Source: Kluyvera georgiana ATCC 51603 (lineage in GTDB: Bacteria > Pseudomonadota > Gammaproteobacteria > Enterobacterales > Enterobacteriaceae). From it: DNA of 64,000 bases. The notes under the pieces were generated by a model, which was not told the origin of the DNA, searched no databases, and worked only from the letters and a program-made list of their open reading frames with translations. Positions 10,434-22,562 of the stretch are shown here, piece by piece (within the stretch, counting starts at the first letter, position 1; each line of letters starts with the position of its first letter). Location of the stretch: the NCBI RefSeq assembly GCF_001654985.1, contig NZ_LXEU01000078.1:1-64000 (forward strand). Reading direction: 5' to 3'. The position numbers and the translations under genes were made by a program.

Positions 10434-12251
10434 ATGTTAAACGCCTGGCACCTTCCGGTTGCGCCCTTTATTAAGCAGCGGCAGGATAAACTGATGATCA
10501 CACTGTGGCTGCGCGGCGATGACCTTCCGCAGCGGGTGACGATGCGTGCGGAAGTGGACAACGAAGAGACGACGGTGCCCATGCGCCGTAGCGGTAAATC
10601 GCCTGTAGCTGACGTTGTGCAGTGGCGTGCGGAAATCGCGCTGCATGAGGGCCAGCCGCGCCGTCGCTATGCGTTTAAGCTGCTGTGGGACGACCGCCAA
10701 TTATGGTTTGCGCCAAAAGGTTTGAGCGCCTTCCCTCCGGCGAAGCTGGAACTCTTTGCCTATGATTGCCCGGACGACAGCCCGCAGTGGGTAAGCGAGC
10801 AGATTTTCTATCAGATTTTCCCCGACCGTTTCGCACGTAGCCAGAAGCGCAGCGAGCAGCAGGACAAGGTCTATCATCATCATGCCGCCGGGCACGACAT
10901 CATCCTGCGCGACTGGGATGAACCATTGACCGCTGAAGCCGGCGGCTCGACCTTTTACGGCGGCGATCTTGACGGTATCAGCGAGAAGCTGCCGTACCTC
11001 AAGGCGTTGGGCGTAACCGCGTTGTACCTGAATCCGGTCTTTACCGCGCCGAGCGTGCACAAGTACGATACCGAAAATTACCGCGAAGTGGATCCGCAGT
11101 TTGGCGGTAACGATGCGTTGCTGCGCCTGCGGCACAACACGCAGCGTGAAGGCATGCGGCTGATACTCGACGGCGTCTTCAACCACAGCGGCGACACACA
11201 TGCCTGGTTCGACCGACATCAACGCGGCGACAACGGCGCGTGTCATCATGCGAGCTCTCCGTGGCGGGATCGCTACAGTTTCTCTGCCGAAGGCAAGGCG
11301 CTGGACTGGTTAGGTTATTCCAGCCTACCGAAGCTTGACTATCAGTCATCAACGCTGATTGACGAAATCTACGGCGGTGAGGACAGCATTGTGCGTCACT
11401 GGCTGAAAGCGCCGTGGAGCATGGACGGCTGGCGGCTGGATGTGGTGCATATGCTCGGTGAAGCTGGGGGAGCGAAGAACAACCTCAAGCACGTTGCGGC
11501 GATAACGCAGTCGGCGAAAGCGGCACGCCCGGATGCCTTCGTTTTCGGTGAACACTTTGGTGATGCGCGGCAGTGGTTGCAGCAGGATGCGGAAGATTCG
11601 GCGATGAACTACCGCGGCTTTACCTTCCCGCTGTGGGGGTTCCTGGCCAACACCGATATTTCATACGACCCGCAGAAAATCGATGCGCAAACCTGCATGG
11701 CGTGGATGGAGGATTACCGCGCCGGGCTGTCCCATCAGCAGCAGTTGCGCATGTTTAACCAGCTTGATAGCCACGATACCGCGCGCTTTAAATCGCTGCT
11801 CGGTCGCGACGTGGCGCGTCTGCCGCTGGCGGTGGTGTGGTTGTTCTGCTGGCCCGGCGTGCCGTGTATCTATTACGGCGATGAAGTGGGTCTGGATGGC
11901 AATAACGATCCCTTCTGCCGCAAGCCGTTCCCGTGGCATGAAAGCCAGCAGGACCAAACGCTGCTGGCGCTGTACCAGCGCTTAGCCGCGTTGCGTAAAG
12001 CGACGCCAGCCCTGCGCCACGGTGGATGCCTGGTGCTGTACGCCGAAGGCGATGTGGTGGTATTCCTGCGCGTATTGGGCGCGGAACGTGTACTGGTGGC
12101 GATTAACCGCGGGGAATCCTGTGAGGTGACGCTGCCGATATCGCCGCTGCTTGCCGTGAGCGGGTGGCAGCGCCGGGAAGGGGAAGGGCAGCAGGCTGAT
12201 GCCACCCTGTCTCTCCCGGCCATTTCGGCCACGGTATGGACCGCTCATTGA
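10434..12251 (+). CDS. malZ: Maltodextrin glucosidase MalZ
   Basis: Cytoplasmic GH13 enzyme that removes glucose from the reducing end of maltodextrins, 605 aa as in E. coli. An N-terminal beta domain precedes the (beta/alpha)8 barrel. Catalytic motifs are [15 protein letters not shown] (nucleophile Asp), VFGEHFGD (acid/base Glu) and LDSHDTAR. I chose the second of two adjacent ATGs because it gives MLNAWHLP and sits 6 bases after AGGGGA. The last 7 bases overlap the convergent LysR gene. Confidence 0.96.
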   Translation: MLNAWHLPVAPFIKQRQDKLMITLWLRGDDLPQRVTMRAEVDNEETTVPMRRSGKSPVADVVQWRAEIALHEGQPRRRYAFKLLWDDRQLWFAPKGLSAFPPAKLELFAYDCPDDSPQWVSEQIFYQIFPDRFARSQKRSEQQDKVYHHHAAGHDIILRDWDEPLTAEAGGSTFYGGDLDGISEKLPYLKALGVTALYLNPVFTAPSVHKYDTENYREVDPQFGGNDALLRLRHNTQREGMRLILDGVFNHSGDTHAWFDRHQRGDNGACHHASSPWRDRYSFSAEGKALDWLGYSSLPKLDYQSSTLIDEIYGGEDSIVRHWLKAPWSMDGWRLDVVHMLGEAGGAKNNLKHVAAITQSAKAARPDAFVFGEHFGDARQWLQQDAEDSAMNYRGFTFPLWGFLANTDISYDPQKIDAQTCMAWMEDYRAGLSHQQQLRMFNQLDSHDTARFKSLLGRDVARLPLAVVWLFCWPGVPCIYYGDEVGLDGNNDPFCRKPFPWHESQQDQTLLALYQRLAALRKATPALRHGGCLVLYAEGDVVVFLRVLGAERVLVAINRGESCEVTLPISPLLAVSGWQRREGEGQQADATLSLPAISATVWTAH

Positions 12252-13147
12252 TACAGGCGAGCAATCTCAGCGCTGGCAAGCAGGGTTTCCCGCCACCAGC
12301 GCTGAGCTAAGCCATCACTACCGTTACGCCATGCCATATAGGCAACGTCTTTCTGACGGAAAGAGATAACCGATTTTTCGACCAGCTCGCCGGTGCTAAG
12401 CCACGGGCTGGCGATATGTCGGGGCAGAAAACCACAGCCGATACCGGCACGTAGCAGCATCACTTTGCTATTAAAATCGTCAACGCGAATTTGCGGCTGC
12501 TCGTCCATCAGATTGGTTTGCAGCGGGTGGCAATAGCGCGCACTGTCGCTGATGATCACCGCGCGATGCAGGCACAGCTGTTCATTGGTTAAGTCTTCCG
12601 GCACGGCGGCAAGCGGGTGATGGGGTGATACGACGAAAACATTGTCCAGCGTGCCGAGCATATGGTAGGACCAGGCCGCAGATGTCGGCGGCTCGTTGAT
12701 GGCGCCGAGTATGATATCCGCGCCGTTATGCGTCAGCTCTTCCCAGGAACCGGCCAGCGTATGGTGGGTAAAATTGAGGCGTGTTTGCCTGTTCAGCGCA
12801 TAAAAGGCTTCGATATGCGGCAGCAGTGCGGCAAAAGGAAACGAGTCATCCAGCGCAATCGCCAACTCCTTCTCCCAGCCCGCGCTCAGCTGTAGCGCCT
12901 GTTTTTCCAGATCCTTTGCCGCATTCAGCAGCAGTCGCCCCTTTTCCAACACCATACGTCCGGTATCGGTGAATTTTGCCCGATGCCCGGAGCGATCGAG
13001 CAGTTCGATACTCAGATCGCTTTCCAGCTTCTGGATCATATAGCTCAGGGCGGCAGGTGTTTTAAACAGTGATTCTGCCGCAGCGGCGAAAGTGCCGTGT
13101 TTATCGATAGCGTCAAGGATCAGTAAAACGTCGAGATTAATGCGCAT
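12245..13147 (-). CDS. LysR-family transcriptional regulator
   Basis: 300 aa with an N-terminal LysR helix-turn-helix (about residues 5-60: [18 protein letters not shown] ... LSYMIQKLE) and a periplasmic-binding-protein-like effector domain. An in-frame upstream extension of 38 residues was rejected; the ATG giving [14 protein letters not shown] fits the family. It is divergent, by 272 bases, from the hydrolase/ABM/amidohydrolase genes and probably controls them. It resembles E. coli YhaJ/YafC-type regulators, but no effector can be named. Confidence 0.9.
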   Translation of the reverse strand: MRINLDVLLILDAIDKHGTFAAAAESLFKTPAALSYMIQKLESDLSIELLDRSGHRAKFTDTGRMVLEKGRLLLNAAKDLEKQALQLSAGWEKELAIALDDSFPFAALLPHIEAFYALNRQTRLNFTHHTLAGSWEELTHNGADIILGAINEPPTSAAWSYHMLGTLDNVFVVSPHHPLAAVPEDLTNEQLCLHRAVIISDSARYCHPLQTNLMDEQPQIRVDDFNSKVMLLRAGIGCGFLPRHIASPWLSTGELVEKSVISFRQKDVAYMAWRNGSDGLAQRWWRETLLASAEIARLYQ

Positions 13148-13419
13148 AAGAAAAAATATCCTGAAAAATAAACCACTCAGTTGTAACGAATAGGAAAAAA
13201 CAATGCTAGTGAATAAATTAGATGAAACCTGCGCATTTTTTTGATTCATGATGAGATACATCGTAATAAGAAAATAATACCGTCACAGGATGGTAAGTTT
13301 TCTTTAATAACTTGTTAGAAATTTCCCGCTATACTCAACAGGCTTTCTGATTCAGGATCCTGCTGCTGACGGCAGTGTAAGACCGTTGCCTTTTAACTTA
13401 TTGATTAAGAAGGTGTGTT

Positions 13420-14061
13420 ATGTCTATTCGGGAACTGATTGACCCTCAAAACTCTACGCTTATTTTTATTGACCATCAGCCGCAAATGTCTTTTGGCGTG
13501 GCAAATATCGATCGTCAAACGCTGAAAAATAATACCGTAGCGTTAGCGAAAGCCGGGAAAATATTTAATGTTCCGGTTATTTATACTTCCGTGGAAACCA
13601 AAAGTTTCAGCGGCTATATTTGGCCTGAATTGCTTGCCGTCCACCCTGATGTAAAACCTATCGAACGAACCTCAATGAACTCCTGGGAAGACGCTGCGTT
13701 TGTTAAAGCGGTGGAAGCAACCGGGCGTAAAAAGCTGATTATTTCCGCGCTGTGGACCGAAGTCTGCCTGACCTTCCCAGCCCTGATGGCGTTGGAAGCA
13801 GGCTATGAAGTGTATGTGGTGACCGACACTTCTGGCGGTACCTCCGTTGACGCTCACGAGCGTTCTATTGACCGCATGGTACAGGCTGGCGCAGTGCCGG
13901 TAACCTGGCAGCAGGTTCTGCTGGAGTACCAGCGCGACTGGTCGCGCAAAGAGACTTACGACGCGGTGATGGATCTGGTACGTGAACACAGCGGCGCTTA
14001 CGGGATGGGCGTGGATTACGCCTACACCATGGTGCATGGCGCACCTGAACGTAAAGCCTAA
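13420..14061 (+). CDS. Isochorismatase-family hydrolase (YcaC-like)
   Basis: 213-aa cysteine hydrolase of the isochorismatase fold, nearest in pattern to E. coli YcaC. The catalytic Asp lies in FIDHQPQ (Asp18) and the Cys in WTEVCLTF (Cys116). TSGGTSVDAHERSIDRM is also typical of YcaC. The substrate is unknown; the family cleaves amides or vinyl ethers. It is first of three co-directional genes divergent from a LysR gene, with AAGAAGG upstream of the ATG. Confidence 0.88.
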   Translation: MSIRELIDPQNSTLIFIDHQPQMSFGVANIDRQTLKNNTVALAKAGKIFNVPVIYTSVETKSFSGYIWPELLAVHPDVKPIERTSMNSWEDAAFVKAVEATGRKKLIISALWTEVCLTFPALMALEAGYEVYVVTDTSGGTSVDAHERSIDRMVQAGAVPVTWQQVLLEYQRDWSRKETYDAVMDLVREHSGAYGMGVDYAYTMVHGAPERKA

Positions 14062-14120
14062 GGTGAGGATGCCGACGGGGCTTCTCCCCGTCGGTTGGTC
14101 AGCGCAAGGAACCTATCGTC

Positions 14121-14663
14121 ATGACGCAAAAGCACGTCACGCTGGTGATTACTCATGCCATTCGCCCTGAACACGTCGCACAATATGAAGCCTGGCTGGG
14201 CGAAATTATGCCCGTGGCGGCGAGCTACCCCGGCCATCTGGGCGCGAACGTGATTCGCCCGGTCGACGGGCAGACGGCGTGGAATATTATTATTCGCTTT
14301 GACACTCTCGAACACCTTTACGCCTGGACTCAGTCTGACGTCCGTCGCCAGCTGGTTAATGAGATTGCGCCGCTGCTCGGCGAAGGCGATCACACTGAAA
14401 TTCGTACCGAACCCGCCTTCTGGTTTACGCCGCCCGCAGCGCATGTACGCCAGCCGAAACGCTGGAAACAGTTTCTGATAACGCTGCTGGTGATTTTCCC
14501 CAGTACTAACCTGGTGCCCGCTATTACCGGCGCGCTGCTGCCCTCGTTAAAGGGAACCTTGTTGCTGCATTTTCTCAACGATGCCTGCGTGGTCGCGCTG
14601 GTGGTCTGGTTCTGGATGCCCATCGTGACCCGCCTGTTTGCCAGTTGGTTAAAAAAAGCCTGA
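14121..14663 (+). CDS. Membrane-anchored ABM-domain (antibiotic biosynthesis monooxygenase-like) protein
   Basis: 180 aa. Residues about 1-100 form an ABM ferredoxin-like domain (HVTLVITHAIRPEHVAQYEAW ... GANVIRP ... WNIIIRFDT). The rest holds two hydrophobic helices (FLITLLVIFPSTNLVPAITG and ACVVALVVWFWMPIVTRLF) separated by a short loop, so it is an inner-membrane protein with a cytoplasmic or periplasmic ABM head. Family members are small monooxygenases or dimeric ferredoxin-like proteins. It sits between the hydrolase (59-base gap) and the amidohydrolase (19-base gap), presumably one transcript. Confidence 0.82.
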   Translation: MTQKHVTLVITHAIRPEHVAQYEAWLGEIMPVAASYPGHLGANVIRPVDGQTAWNIIIRFDTLEHLYAWTQSDVRRQLVNEIAPLLGEGDHTEIRTEPAFWFTPPAAHVRQPKRWKQFLITLLVIFPSTNLVPAITGALLPSLKGTLLLHFLNDACVVALVVWFWMPIVTRLFASWLKKA

Positions 14664-14682
14664 GCTGGCCAAGGAGAACGTT

Positions 14683-16551
14683 ATGTCACAAACAGCCACA
14701 CTGATCTTAACCCAGGGGCAGATTCATACCCTGGACAGTCAACAGCCGCGCGCCGAAGCGGTGGCGATCGCCGATGGCAAAATCCTCGCTGTCGGTAGCG
14801 ACGTGCAGATGTTGTCTTATGCGGGCGAAGGTACGCAGATTATCGACCTTCATGGCCACACCGTGGTGCCAGGGCTTAACGACTCGCATCTGCACTTGAT
14901 TCGCGGCGGGCTGAACTACAACCTTGAACTGCGCTGGGAAGGCGTGCCGTCGCTGGCGGATGCCCTGCGGATGCTGAAAGAGCAGGCCGACCGCACGCCA
15001 TCGCCGCAGTGGGTGCGCGTTGTCGGCGGCTGGAGCGAGTTCCAGTTCGCCGAACGCCGCATGCCGACGCTGGAAGAGCTGAACGAAGCCGCGCCGGATA
15101 CGCCGGTGTTTGTGCTGCACCTCTACGATCGCGCATTGCTCAACCGCGCGGCGCTGAAATCCGTCGGCTATACCAAAGAGACGCCGGCACCGGCGGGCGG
15201 CGAGATCGTTCGCGATAACAACGGCAACCCCACCGGGATGCTGATCGCCAAACCGAACGCCATGATCCTTTACGCCACGCTGGCGAAAGGGCCGAAGCTA
15301 CCGCTGGAGCAGCAGGTTAACTCCACCCGTCAGTTTATGCGCGAACTCAACCGGCTGGGCCTGACCAGCGCCATCGACGCGGGCGGCGGTTTCCAGAACT
15401 ACCCGGAAGATTACGAAATTATCGAACAGCTGCATGCTAACAAGCAGATGACCATTCGTATCGCCTACAACCTGTTTACCCAGCGTCCGAAACAGGAGCT
15501 GGACGACTTCGAGCGCTGGACCGATATGCTCAAGCCGGGACAGGGCACGGATTTTTATCGTGCCAACGGGGCCGGGGAGATGTTGGTGTTTTCGGCAGCC
15601 GATTTTGAAGACTTCCTGCAGCCGCGTCCGGATCTGCCGCCAGGAATGGAAGAGGAGCTGGAACGCGTGGTGCGCCATCTGGTCGAGCAGCGCTGGCCGT
15701 TCCGCCTGCATGCCACCTATGATGAATCCATCAGCCGCATGCTCGATGTGTTTGAGAAGGTGAACCGTGATATTCCGTTTAACGGCCTGCACTGGTTCTT
15801 TGACCACGCCGAGACCATTACCGAACGTAATATCGAGCGTGTGAAAGCGCTAGGGGGCGGCATCGCGGTACAGCACCGGATGGCTTTCCAGGGGGAGTAC
15901 TTTGTCGATCGCTACGGGAAAGACGCGGTGAAACACACGCCGCCGGTGGCGAAGATGCTGGAGATGGAGGTGCCGGTTGGCCTCGGTACCGATGCAACGC
16001 GCGTGGCGAGCTATAACCCGTGGACGGCGCTGTACTGGCTGGTATCCGGGCGAACCGTTGGCGGGCTGGCGATGTACGAAGACGAAAATCGCCTGCCGCG
16101 CGACGTGGCGCTGGAGCTGTGGACGGCGGGTAGCGCCTGGTTCTCCAGCGAGCAGGGCAAAAAAGGCCGTATTGCCGCCGGGCAACTGGCCGATTTGGTG
16201 ACGCTATCGAAGGATTACTTCAGCGTACCGGAAGAGGAGATTAAGGGGATTGAGTCAGTAATGACGATTGTCGATGGCCGCGTGGTGTACGCCGCCGGGC
16301 ACTTTACCCCGCTGGCGCCGCCGCCCATTCCGGTGCTGCCGGAGTGGTCACCGGTGGTTAAAGTGCCGGGGCACTACCGCTCTGCGCCTCCGGGAGCCGA
16401 TCATATCGGCGCGGTCGTGCAGATGCACCAGTGCTGCGGTAGCTGCGGCGTGCACGGGCATCAGCACGATCTGGCGCGCAAATCCGGCGTGCCGGTATCC
16501 GATGACCGTGCTTTCTGGGGCGCGCTGGGTTGTTCCTGCTTCTCGTTCTAA
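14683..16551 (+). CDS. Metal-dependent amidohydrolase (YtcJ-like) with Cys/His-rich C-terminal tail
   Basis: 622 aa, amidohydrolase-3 type. An N-terminal composite beta sandwich (LILTQGQIHTLD) leads into the TIM barrel, with metal-ligand motif NDSHLHL at about residues 66-72. Later ligands are likely in LHATYDE, DHAETI and GLGTDATRV. The barrel protein is normally near 540-560 aa; here about 40 extra residues include MHQCCGSCGVHGHQHD and end GALGCSCFSF, suggestive of metal binding. An AAGGAG site precedes the ATG. Reaction and substrate are unknown. It is the last gene of the set. Confidence 0.87.
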   Translation: MSQTATLILTQGQIHTLDSQQPRAEAVAIADGKILAVGSDVQMLSYAGEGTQIIDLHGHTVVPGLNDSHLHLIRGGLNYNLELRWEGVPSLADALRMLKEQADRTPSPQWVRVVGGWSEFQFAERRMPTLEELNEAAPDTPVFVLHLYDRALLNRAALKSVGYTKETPAPAGGEIVRDNNGNPTGMLIAKPNAMILYATLAKGPKLPLEQQVNSTRQFMRELNRLGLTSAIDAGGGFQNYPEDYEIIEQLHANKQMTIRIAYNLFTQRPKQELDDFERWTDMLKPGQGTDFYRANGAGEMLVFSAADFEDFLQPRPDLPPGMEEELERVVRHLVEQRWPFRLHATYDESISRMLDVFEKVNRDIPFNGLHWFFDHAETITERNIERVKALGGGIAVQHRMAFQGEYFVDRYGKDAVKHTPPVAKMLEMEVPVGLGTDATRVASYNPWTALYWLVSGRTVGGLAMYEDENRLPRDVALELWTAGSAWFSSEQGKKGRIAAGQLADLVTLSKDYFSVPEEEIKGIESVMTIVDGRVVYAAGHFTPLAPPPIPVLPEWSPVVKVPGHYRSAPPGADHIGAVVQMHQCCGSCGVHGHQHDLARKSGVPVSDDRAFWGALGCSCFSF

Positions 16552-16573
16552 TCTTTCGCTGACTTCGGATAAC

Positions 16574-16602
16574 AAAAAAGGCTCGCAAAATGCGAGCCTT
16601 TT
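16574..16602. terminator. Bidirectional terminator between amidohydrolase and tsaA
   Basis: Stem GGCTCGCA / TGCGAGCC (16580-16587 and 16591-16598) flanked by an A-run on the left and TTTT on the right, so it can serve both convergent genes. Confidence 0.85.
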
Positions 16603-16620
16603 CAGCAGAACGCGAGCCGA

Positions 16621-17223
16621 TTACAGGCTGGATACGTTCTCGCTCAGGTACTTAGCCACGCCGTCCGGAGACGCGTTCATGCCTTCTTTCCCTTTTTCCC
16701 ACTGCGCCGGGCACACTTCGCCGTGCTGCTCGTGGAACTGCAGCGCATCAACCATACGCAGCATTTCGTCGATGTTACGGCCCAGCGGCAGGTCGTTAAC
16801 CACCTGGTGGCGAACAACGCCGTTAGCGTCGATCAGGAAGGAGCCGCGCAGCGCAACGCCTTCGTCCGGATGTTCGATACCGTAAGCTTTCTGGATTTCG
16901 CGCTTAACGTCAGCAACCATTGCGTATTTCACTGCACCGATGCCGCCTTTGTCGACCGGGGTGTTACGCCATGCGTTGTGAACGAATTCGGAGTCAAAGG
17001 AGACGCCAACCACTTCAACGCCGCGCTTCTGGAACTCTTCGTAACGTTTGTCGAAAGCGATCAGCTCAGACGGGCAGACGAAGGTGAAGTCCATCGGCCA
17101 GAAGAACAGAACGGTGGCTTTACCCTGGGTGTGCTGTTTGAAATTGAATTTCTCAACGATTTCACCGTTGCCCAGTACCGCTGCTGCGGTGAAGTCAGGC
17201 GCTTGACGAGTAACCAGAACCAT
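16621..17223 (-). CDS. tsaA: Typical 2-Cys peroxiredoxin TsaA
   Basis: 200-aa peroxiredoxin that reduces H2O2 and organic peroxides. The peroxidatic Cys is in FTFVCPSE (Cys50) and the resolving Cys in GEVCPAQW (Cys171). The start MVLVTRQAP follows AAGGAGAA; an upstream in-frame ATG would add 13 unsupported residues. It matches Salmonella TsaA (a third scavenger beside AhpC), also located near acpH/queA. It lacks the AhpF partner locally, so thioredoxin is the likely reductant. An OxyR-like motif lies upstream. Confidence 0.92.
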   Translation of the reverse strand: MVLVTRQAPDFTAAAVLGNGEIVEKFNFKQHTQGKATVLFFWPMDFTFVCPSELIAFDKRYEEFQKRGVEVVGVSFDSEFVHNAWRNTPVDKGGIGAVKYAMVADVKREIQKAYGIEHPDEGVALRGSFLIDANGVVRHQVVNDLPLGRNIDEMLRMVDALQFHEQHGEVCPAQWEKGKEGMNASPDGVAKYLSENVSSL

Positions 17224-17321
17224 GGGGTTCTCCTTTGAATTTATAAGGTTAATGGAACGCAACGCGGGCCAGTATAGGGAGGGTAAGCGGCTAATACAAA
17301 AAGGCTTTGACGATTAATTTA

Positions 17322-17336
17322 TTAGGTTTTACCTAT
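17322..17336 (-). promoter_or_regulatory. Possible OxyR half-site upstream of tsaA
   Basis: On the minus strand this reads ATAGGTAAAACCTAA, matching the OxyR element ATAGnTnnnAnCTAT in all but the last specified base. It lies 99 bases before the tsaA ATG. A second element in proper phase is not convincing. Confidence 0.35.
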
Positions 17337-17394
17337 CAATAATTTATTTTTTCCAAGTTTTTAAGAATAGCGCTTCCCGCCCAGAGCGCAAGGC

Positions 17395-17976
17395 TTACAG
17401 CGCTTTGTTTTTCGCCTGGCGCATCATTTGCGGATAAAACTGCCAGAAGCGGGTCTCCAGGGCGGCATAGTGGGCGTCGAGATCGTGCCATGAATCACGT
17501 AGCGCATCGAGTTTAGGCCGGCGGCTGGCCATGCCGTTAAGAACGCGCTGGATAAACGCCATCTCGCCATAGCGCTCAAGCCAGCGTTCCGACCACAGGT
17601 GCTCGTTCAGGGTAATAAAGCGCGCCGGAGCCTGGGGCAGAATAGTGATGACCTGCTCATGGGCATAGCGCACAAAATCGGGCAGGGCGATATCGGGCGA
17701 AATTTGCGCCCAGTGGCGGGAGAGAAAGTGGTCCCACATCACGTCAAGGGTGATTGGCGCGACCCGGCGCGTCTCGGGACGAAACCACTCGCGGGCCTCT
17801 TTCACCTGCGGCAGGTTGTCGGTCATCACGTCGATACGACGATGCAGATGAATACCGTCGACAATGGCGGCCGGATAGTCCTGCTGCGGGTTGCCGCGCA
17901 CAAAATCGGCCAGCAGATTGCCCGACAGCGAGCTGTCGGCGAGGTGTGCGAGATGCAGGTGAGCGAGAAAATTCAT
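17395..17976 (-). CDS. acpH: Acyl carrier protein phosphodiesterase AcpH
   Basis: 193 aa, the E. coli length. It hydrolyses the 4'-phosphopantetheine prosthetic group from holo-ACP. Family residues are visible: [10 protein letters not shown] at the N terminus, GNLLADFV, and HLHRRID followed by an HD-like motif [10 protein letters not shown]. It is divergent from queA (91 bases) as in E. coli. Confidence 0.94.
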   Translation of the reverse strand: MNFLAHLHLAHLADSSLSGNLLADFVRGNPQQDYPAAIVDGIHLHRRIDVMTDNLPQVKEAREWFRPETRRVAPITLDVMWDHFLSRHWAQISPDIALPDFVRYAHEQVITILPQAPARFITLNEHLWSERWLERYGEMAFIQRVLNGMASRRPKLDALRDSWHDLDAHYAALETRFWQFYPQMMRQAKNKAL

Positions 17977-18067
17977 GGTTTACTGTTTATCCAGAGGGGT
18001 AAGGGTTGCAGGGACGACGCCCCGGCACTAGACTACCCGCCTCATTATTAAGCCCAGAGTCACAGTC

Positions 18068-20322
<2,255 letters not shown>

Positions 20323-20344
20323 TTTTAATAATGAGGGAAATTTA

Positions 20345-20677
20345 ATGAGCTTTTTTATTTCTGATGCGGTAGCGGCAACAGGTGCTCCGGCGCAGGGCAG
20401 CCCGATGTCTCTGATTCTGATGCTGGTGGTATTTGGTCTGATTTTCTACTTCATGATCCTGCGTCCACAGCAAAAGCGCACCAAAGAGCACAAGAACCTG
20501 ATGAACTCCATCGCGAAAGGCGATGAAGTCCTGACCAACGGTGGCCTGGTCGGTCGTGTAACCAAAGTAGCGGAAACTGGCTACATTGCTATCGCGCTGA
20601 ACGACACCACTGAAGTGGTTATCAAACGTGACTTCGTAGCTGCCGTTCTGCCGAAAGGCACCATGAAGGCGCTGTAA
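20345..20677 (+). CDS. yajC: Sec translocon accessory subunit YajC
   Basis: 110-aa single-span inner-membrane protein that associates with SecDF. The hydrophobic segment LILMLVVFGLIFYFMI precedes the family motif LRPQQKRTKEHK. I start at the ATG giving MSFFISDAVA, preceded by GAGGGAAA, rather than at an in-frame ATG 30 bases upstream inside the tgt end. Confidence 0.97.
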   Translation: MSFFISDAVAATGAPAQGSPMSLILMLVVFGLIFYFMILRPQQKRTKEHKNLMNSIAKGDEVLTNGGLVGRVTKVAETGYIAIALNDTTEVVIKRDFVAAVLPKGTMKAL

Positions 20678-20704
20678 TATTCCGTTTTCCCAAAGGGAAC
20701 TGCC

Positions 20705-22552
20705 GTGTTAAACCGTTATCCTTTGTGGAAGTATGTCATGCTGATCGTCGTGATTGTCGTCGGTCTGCTGTATGCGCTTCCCAACCTGTATGGTGAGGAT
20801 CCGGCCGTTCAAATCACTGGCGTGCGCGGCGTCGCCGCCAGTGAGCAAACGCTGATCCAGGTCCAGAAAACGTTACAAGAAGAAAAAATCACCGCTAAGT
20901 CTGTGGCACTGGAAGAGGGCGCTATTCTTGCGCGCTTCGACACCACCGACATCCAGCTGCGCGCGCGTGAAGCGCTGATGGGCGTGCTGGGTGACAAATA
21001 TGTCGTGGCGCTTAACCTTGCTCCGGCAACACCGCGCTGGCTGGCTGCGATTAAAGCAGAGCCAATGAAGCTCGGTCTTGACCTGCGTGGCGGCGTTCAC
21101 TTCCTGATGGAAGTGGATATGGACACCGCGTTGGGCAAATTGCAGGAACAAAACATCGACAGTCTGCGCAGCGATTTGCGTGAGAAAAACATTCCGTATT
21201 CCAACGTACGCAAAGAAGATAACTATGGTCTGAGCATCACGTTCCGCGATGCTAACGCGCGCGATCAGGCTATCGCTTATCTGACCCCGCGTCACCGCGA
21301 TATGGTTATCACCAGTCAGGGCAGTACGGCGCTGCGCGCGGTCATGACCGACGCGCGTCTGAGCGAAGCGCGTGAATATGCGGTTCAGCAGAACATTAAC
21401 ATTCTGCGTAACCGTGTTAACCAGCTGGGCGTGGCTGAGCCGGTGGTTCAACGCCAGGGCGCTGACCGCATCGTGGTTGAGCTGCCGGGTATCCAGGATA
21501 CCGCTCGCGCGAAAGAAATTCTCGGCGCGACGGCAACCCTGGAATTCCGTCTGGTAAATACCAACGTCGATCAGGCTGCTGCCGCTTCTGGCCGTATTCC
21601 TGGTGACTCTGAGGTGAAAAACACGCGTGAAGGTCAGCCGGTTGTGCTGTACAAACGTGTGATTTTGACCGGTGACCATATCACCGACTCCACTTCAAGC
21701 CAGGATGAATACAACCAGCCGCAGGTGAACATCTCGCTGGATAGCGCGGGTGGCAACATCATGTCTAACTTCACCAAGGACAATATCGGCAAGCCGATGG
21801 CGACCCTGTTTGTGGAGTACAAAGACAGCGGTAAGAAAGACGCGAACGGTCGTGCCGTGCTGGTGAAACAGGAAGAGGTGATTAACATCGCCAATATCCA
21901 GTCTCGTCTGGGTAACAGCTTCCGTATTACCGGTATTGGCAATCCGAACGAAGCGCGTCAGCTGTCGCTGCTGCTGCGTGCGGGCGCGTTGATTGCGCCA
22001 ATTCAGATTGTTGAAGAACGTACCATTGGCCCAACGCTGGGTATGCAGAACATCAAACAGGGCCTGGAAGCGTGTCTGGCCGGTCTGGTGGTTTCTATCC
22101 TGTTCATGATCTTCTTCTACAAGAAGTTCGGCCTGATTGCGACCAGCGCGCTGATCGCGAACCTGGTGCTGATTGTCGGCATTATGTCGCTGCTTCCGGG
22201 CGCGACGTTAAGTATGCCGGGGATTGCGGGGATTGTGTTAACCCTTGCGGTGGCGGTCGATGCGAACGTTCTGATCAACGAACGTATCAAAGAAGAGTTG
22301 AGCAACGGGCGTTCGGTGCAGCAGGCGATCAACGAAGGCTATGCCGGCGCGTTTAGCTCCATCTTTGATGCGAACATTACGACGCTGATTAAAGTCCTGA
22401 TCCTGTATGCCGTCGGTACCGGGGCCATTAAAGGGTTCGCAATTACTACCGGTATCGGTGTAGCGACGTCGATGTTTACCGCGATTGTCGGTACGCGTGC
22501 CATCGTAAACCTGTTGTATGGCGGCAAACGCATCAACAAGCTGTCAATCTGA
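20705..22552 (+). CDS. secD: Protein translocase subunit SecD
   Basis: 615 aa, RND-like inner-membrane protein driving the late steps of Sec export with the proton gradient. It has one N-terminal membrane span, a large periplasmic domain with [15 protein letters not shown], and five C-terminal spans with [15 protein letters not shown]. It starts with GTG at 20705 after AAAGGGAA. secF follows after 10 bases. Confidence 0.98.
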   Translation: MLNRYPLWKYVMLIVVIVVGLLYALPNLYGEDPAVQITGVRGVAASEQTLIQVQKTLQEEKITAKSVALEEGAILARFDTTDIQLRAREALMGVLGDKYVVALNLAPATPRWLAAIKAEPMKLGLDLRGGVHFLMEVDMDTALGKLQEQNIDSLRSDLREKNIPYSNVRKEDNYGLSITFRDANARDQAIAYLTPRHRDMVITSQGSTALRAVMTDARLSEAREYAVQQNINILRNRVNQLGVAEPVVQRQGADRIVVELPGIQDTARAKEILGATATLEFRLVNTNVDQAAAASGRIPGDSEVKNTREGQPVVLYKRVILTGDHITDSTSSQDEYNQPQVNISLDSAGGNIMSNFTKDNIGKPMATLFVEYKDSGKKDANGRAVLVKQEEVINIANIQSRLGNSFRITGIGNPNEARQLSLLLRAGALIAPIQIVEERTIGPTLGMQNIKQGLEACLAGLVVSILFMIFFYKKFGLIATSALIANLVLIVGIMSLLPGATLSMPGIAGIVLTLAVAVDANVLINERIKEELSNGRSVQQAINEGYAGAFSSIFDANITTLIKVLILYAVGTGAIKGFAITTGIGVATSMFTAIVGTRAIVNLLYGGKRINKLSI

Positions 22553-22562
22553 GGAGTGCGTT

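Noticed and set aside
12245..17336. Genomic island or prophage between malZ and acpH
   Set aside because: No integrase, tRNA target, direct repeats or transposase were seen; base and codon use look like the flanks, so this is variable chromosomal content rather than a recognisable mobile element.
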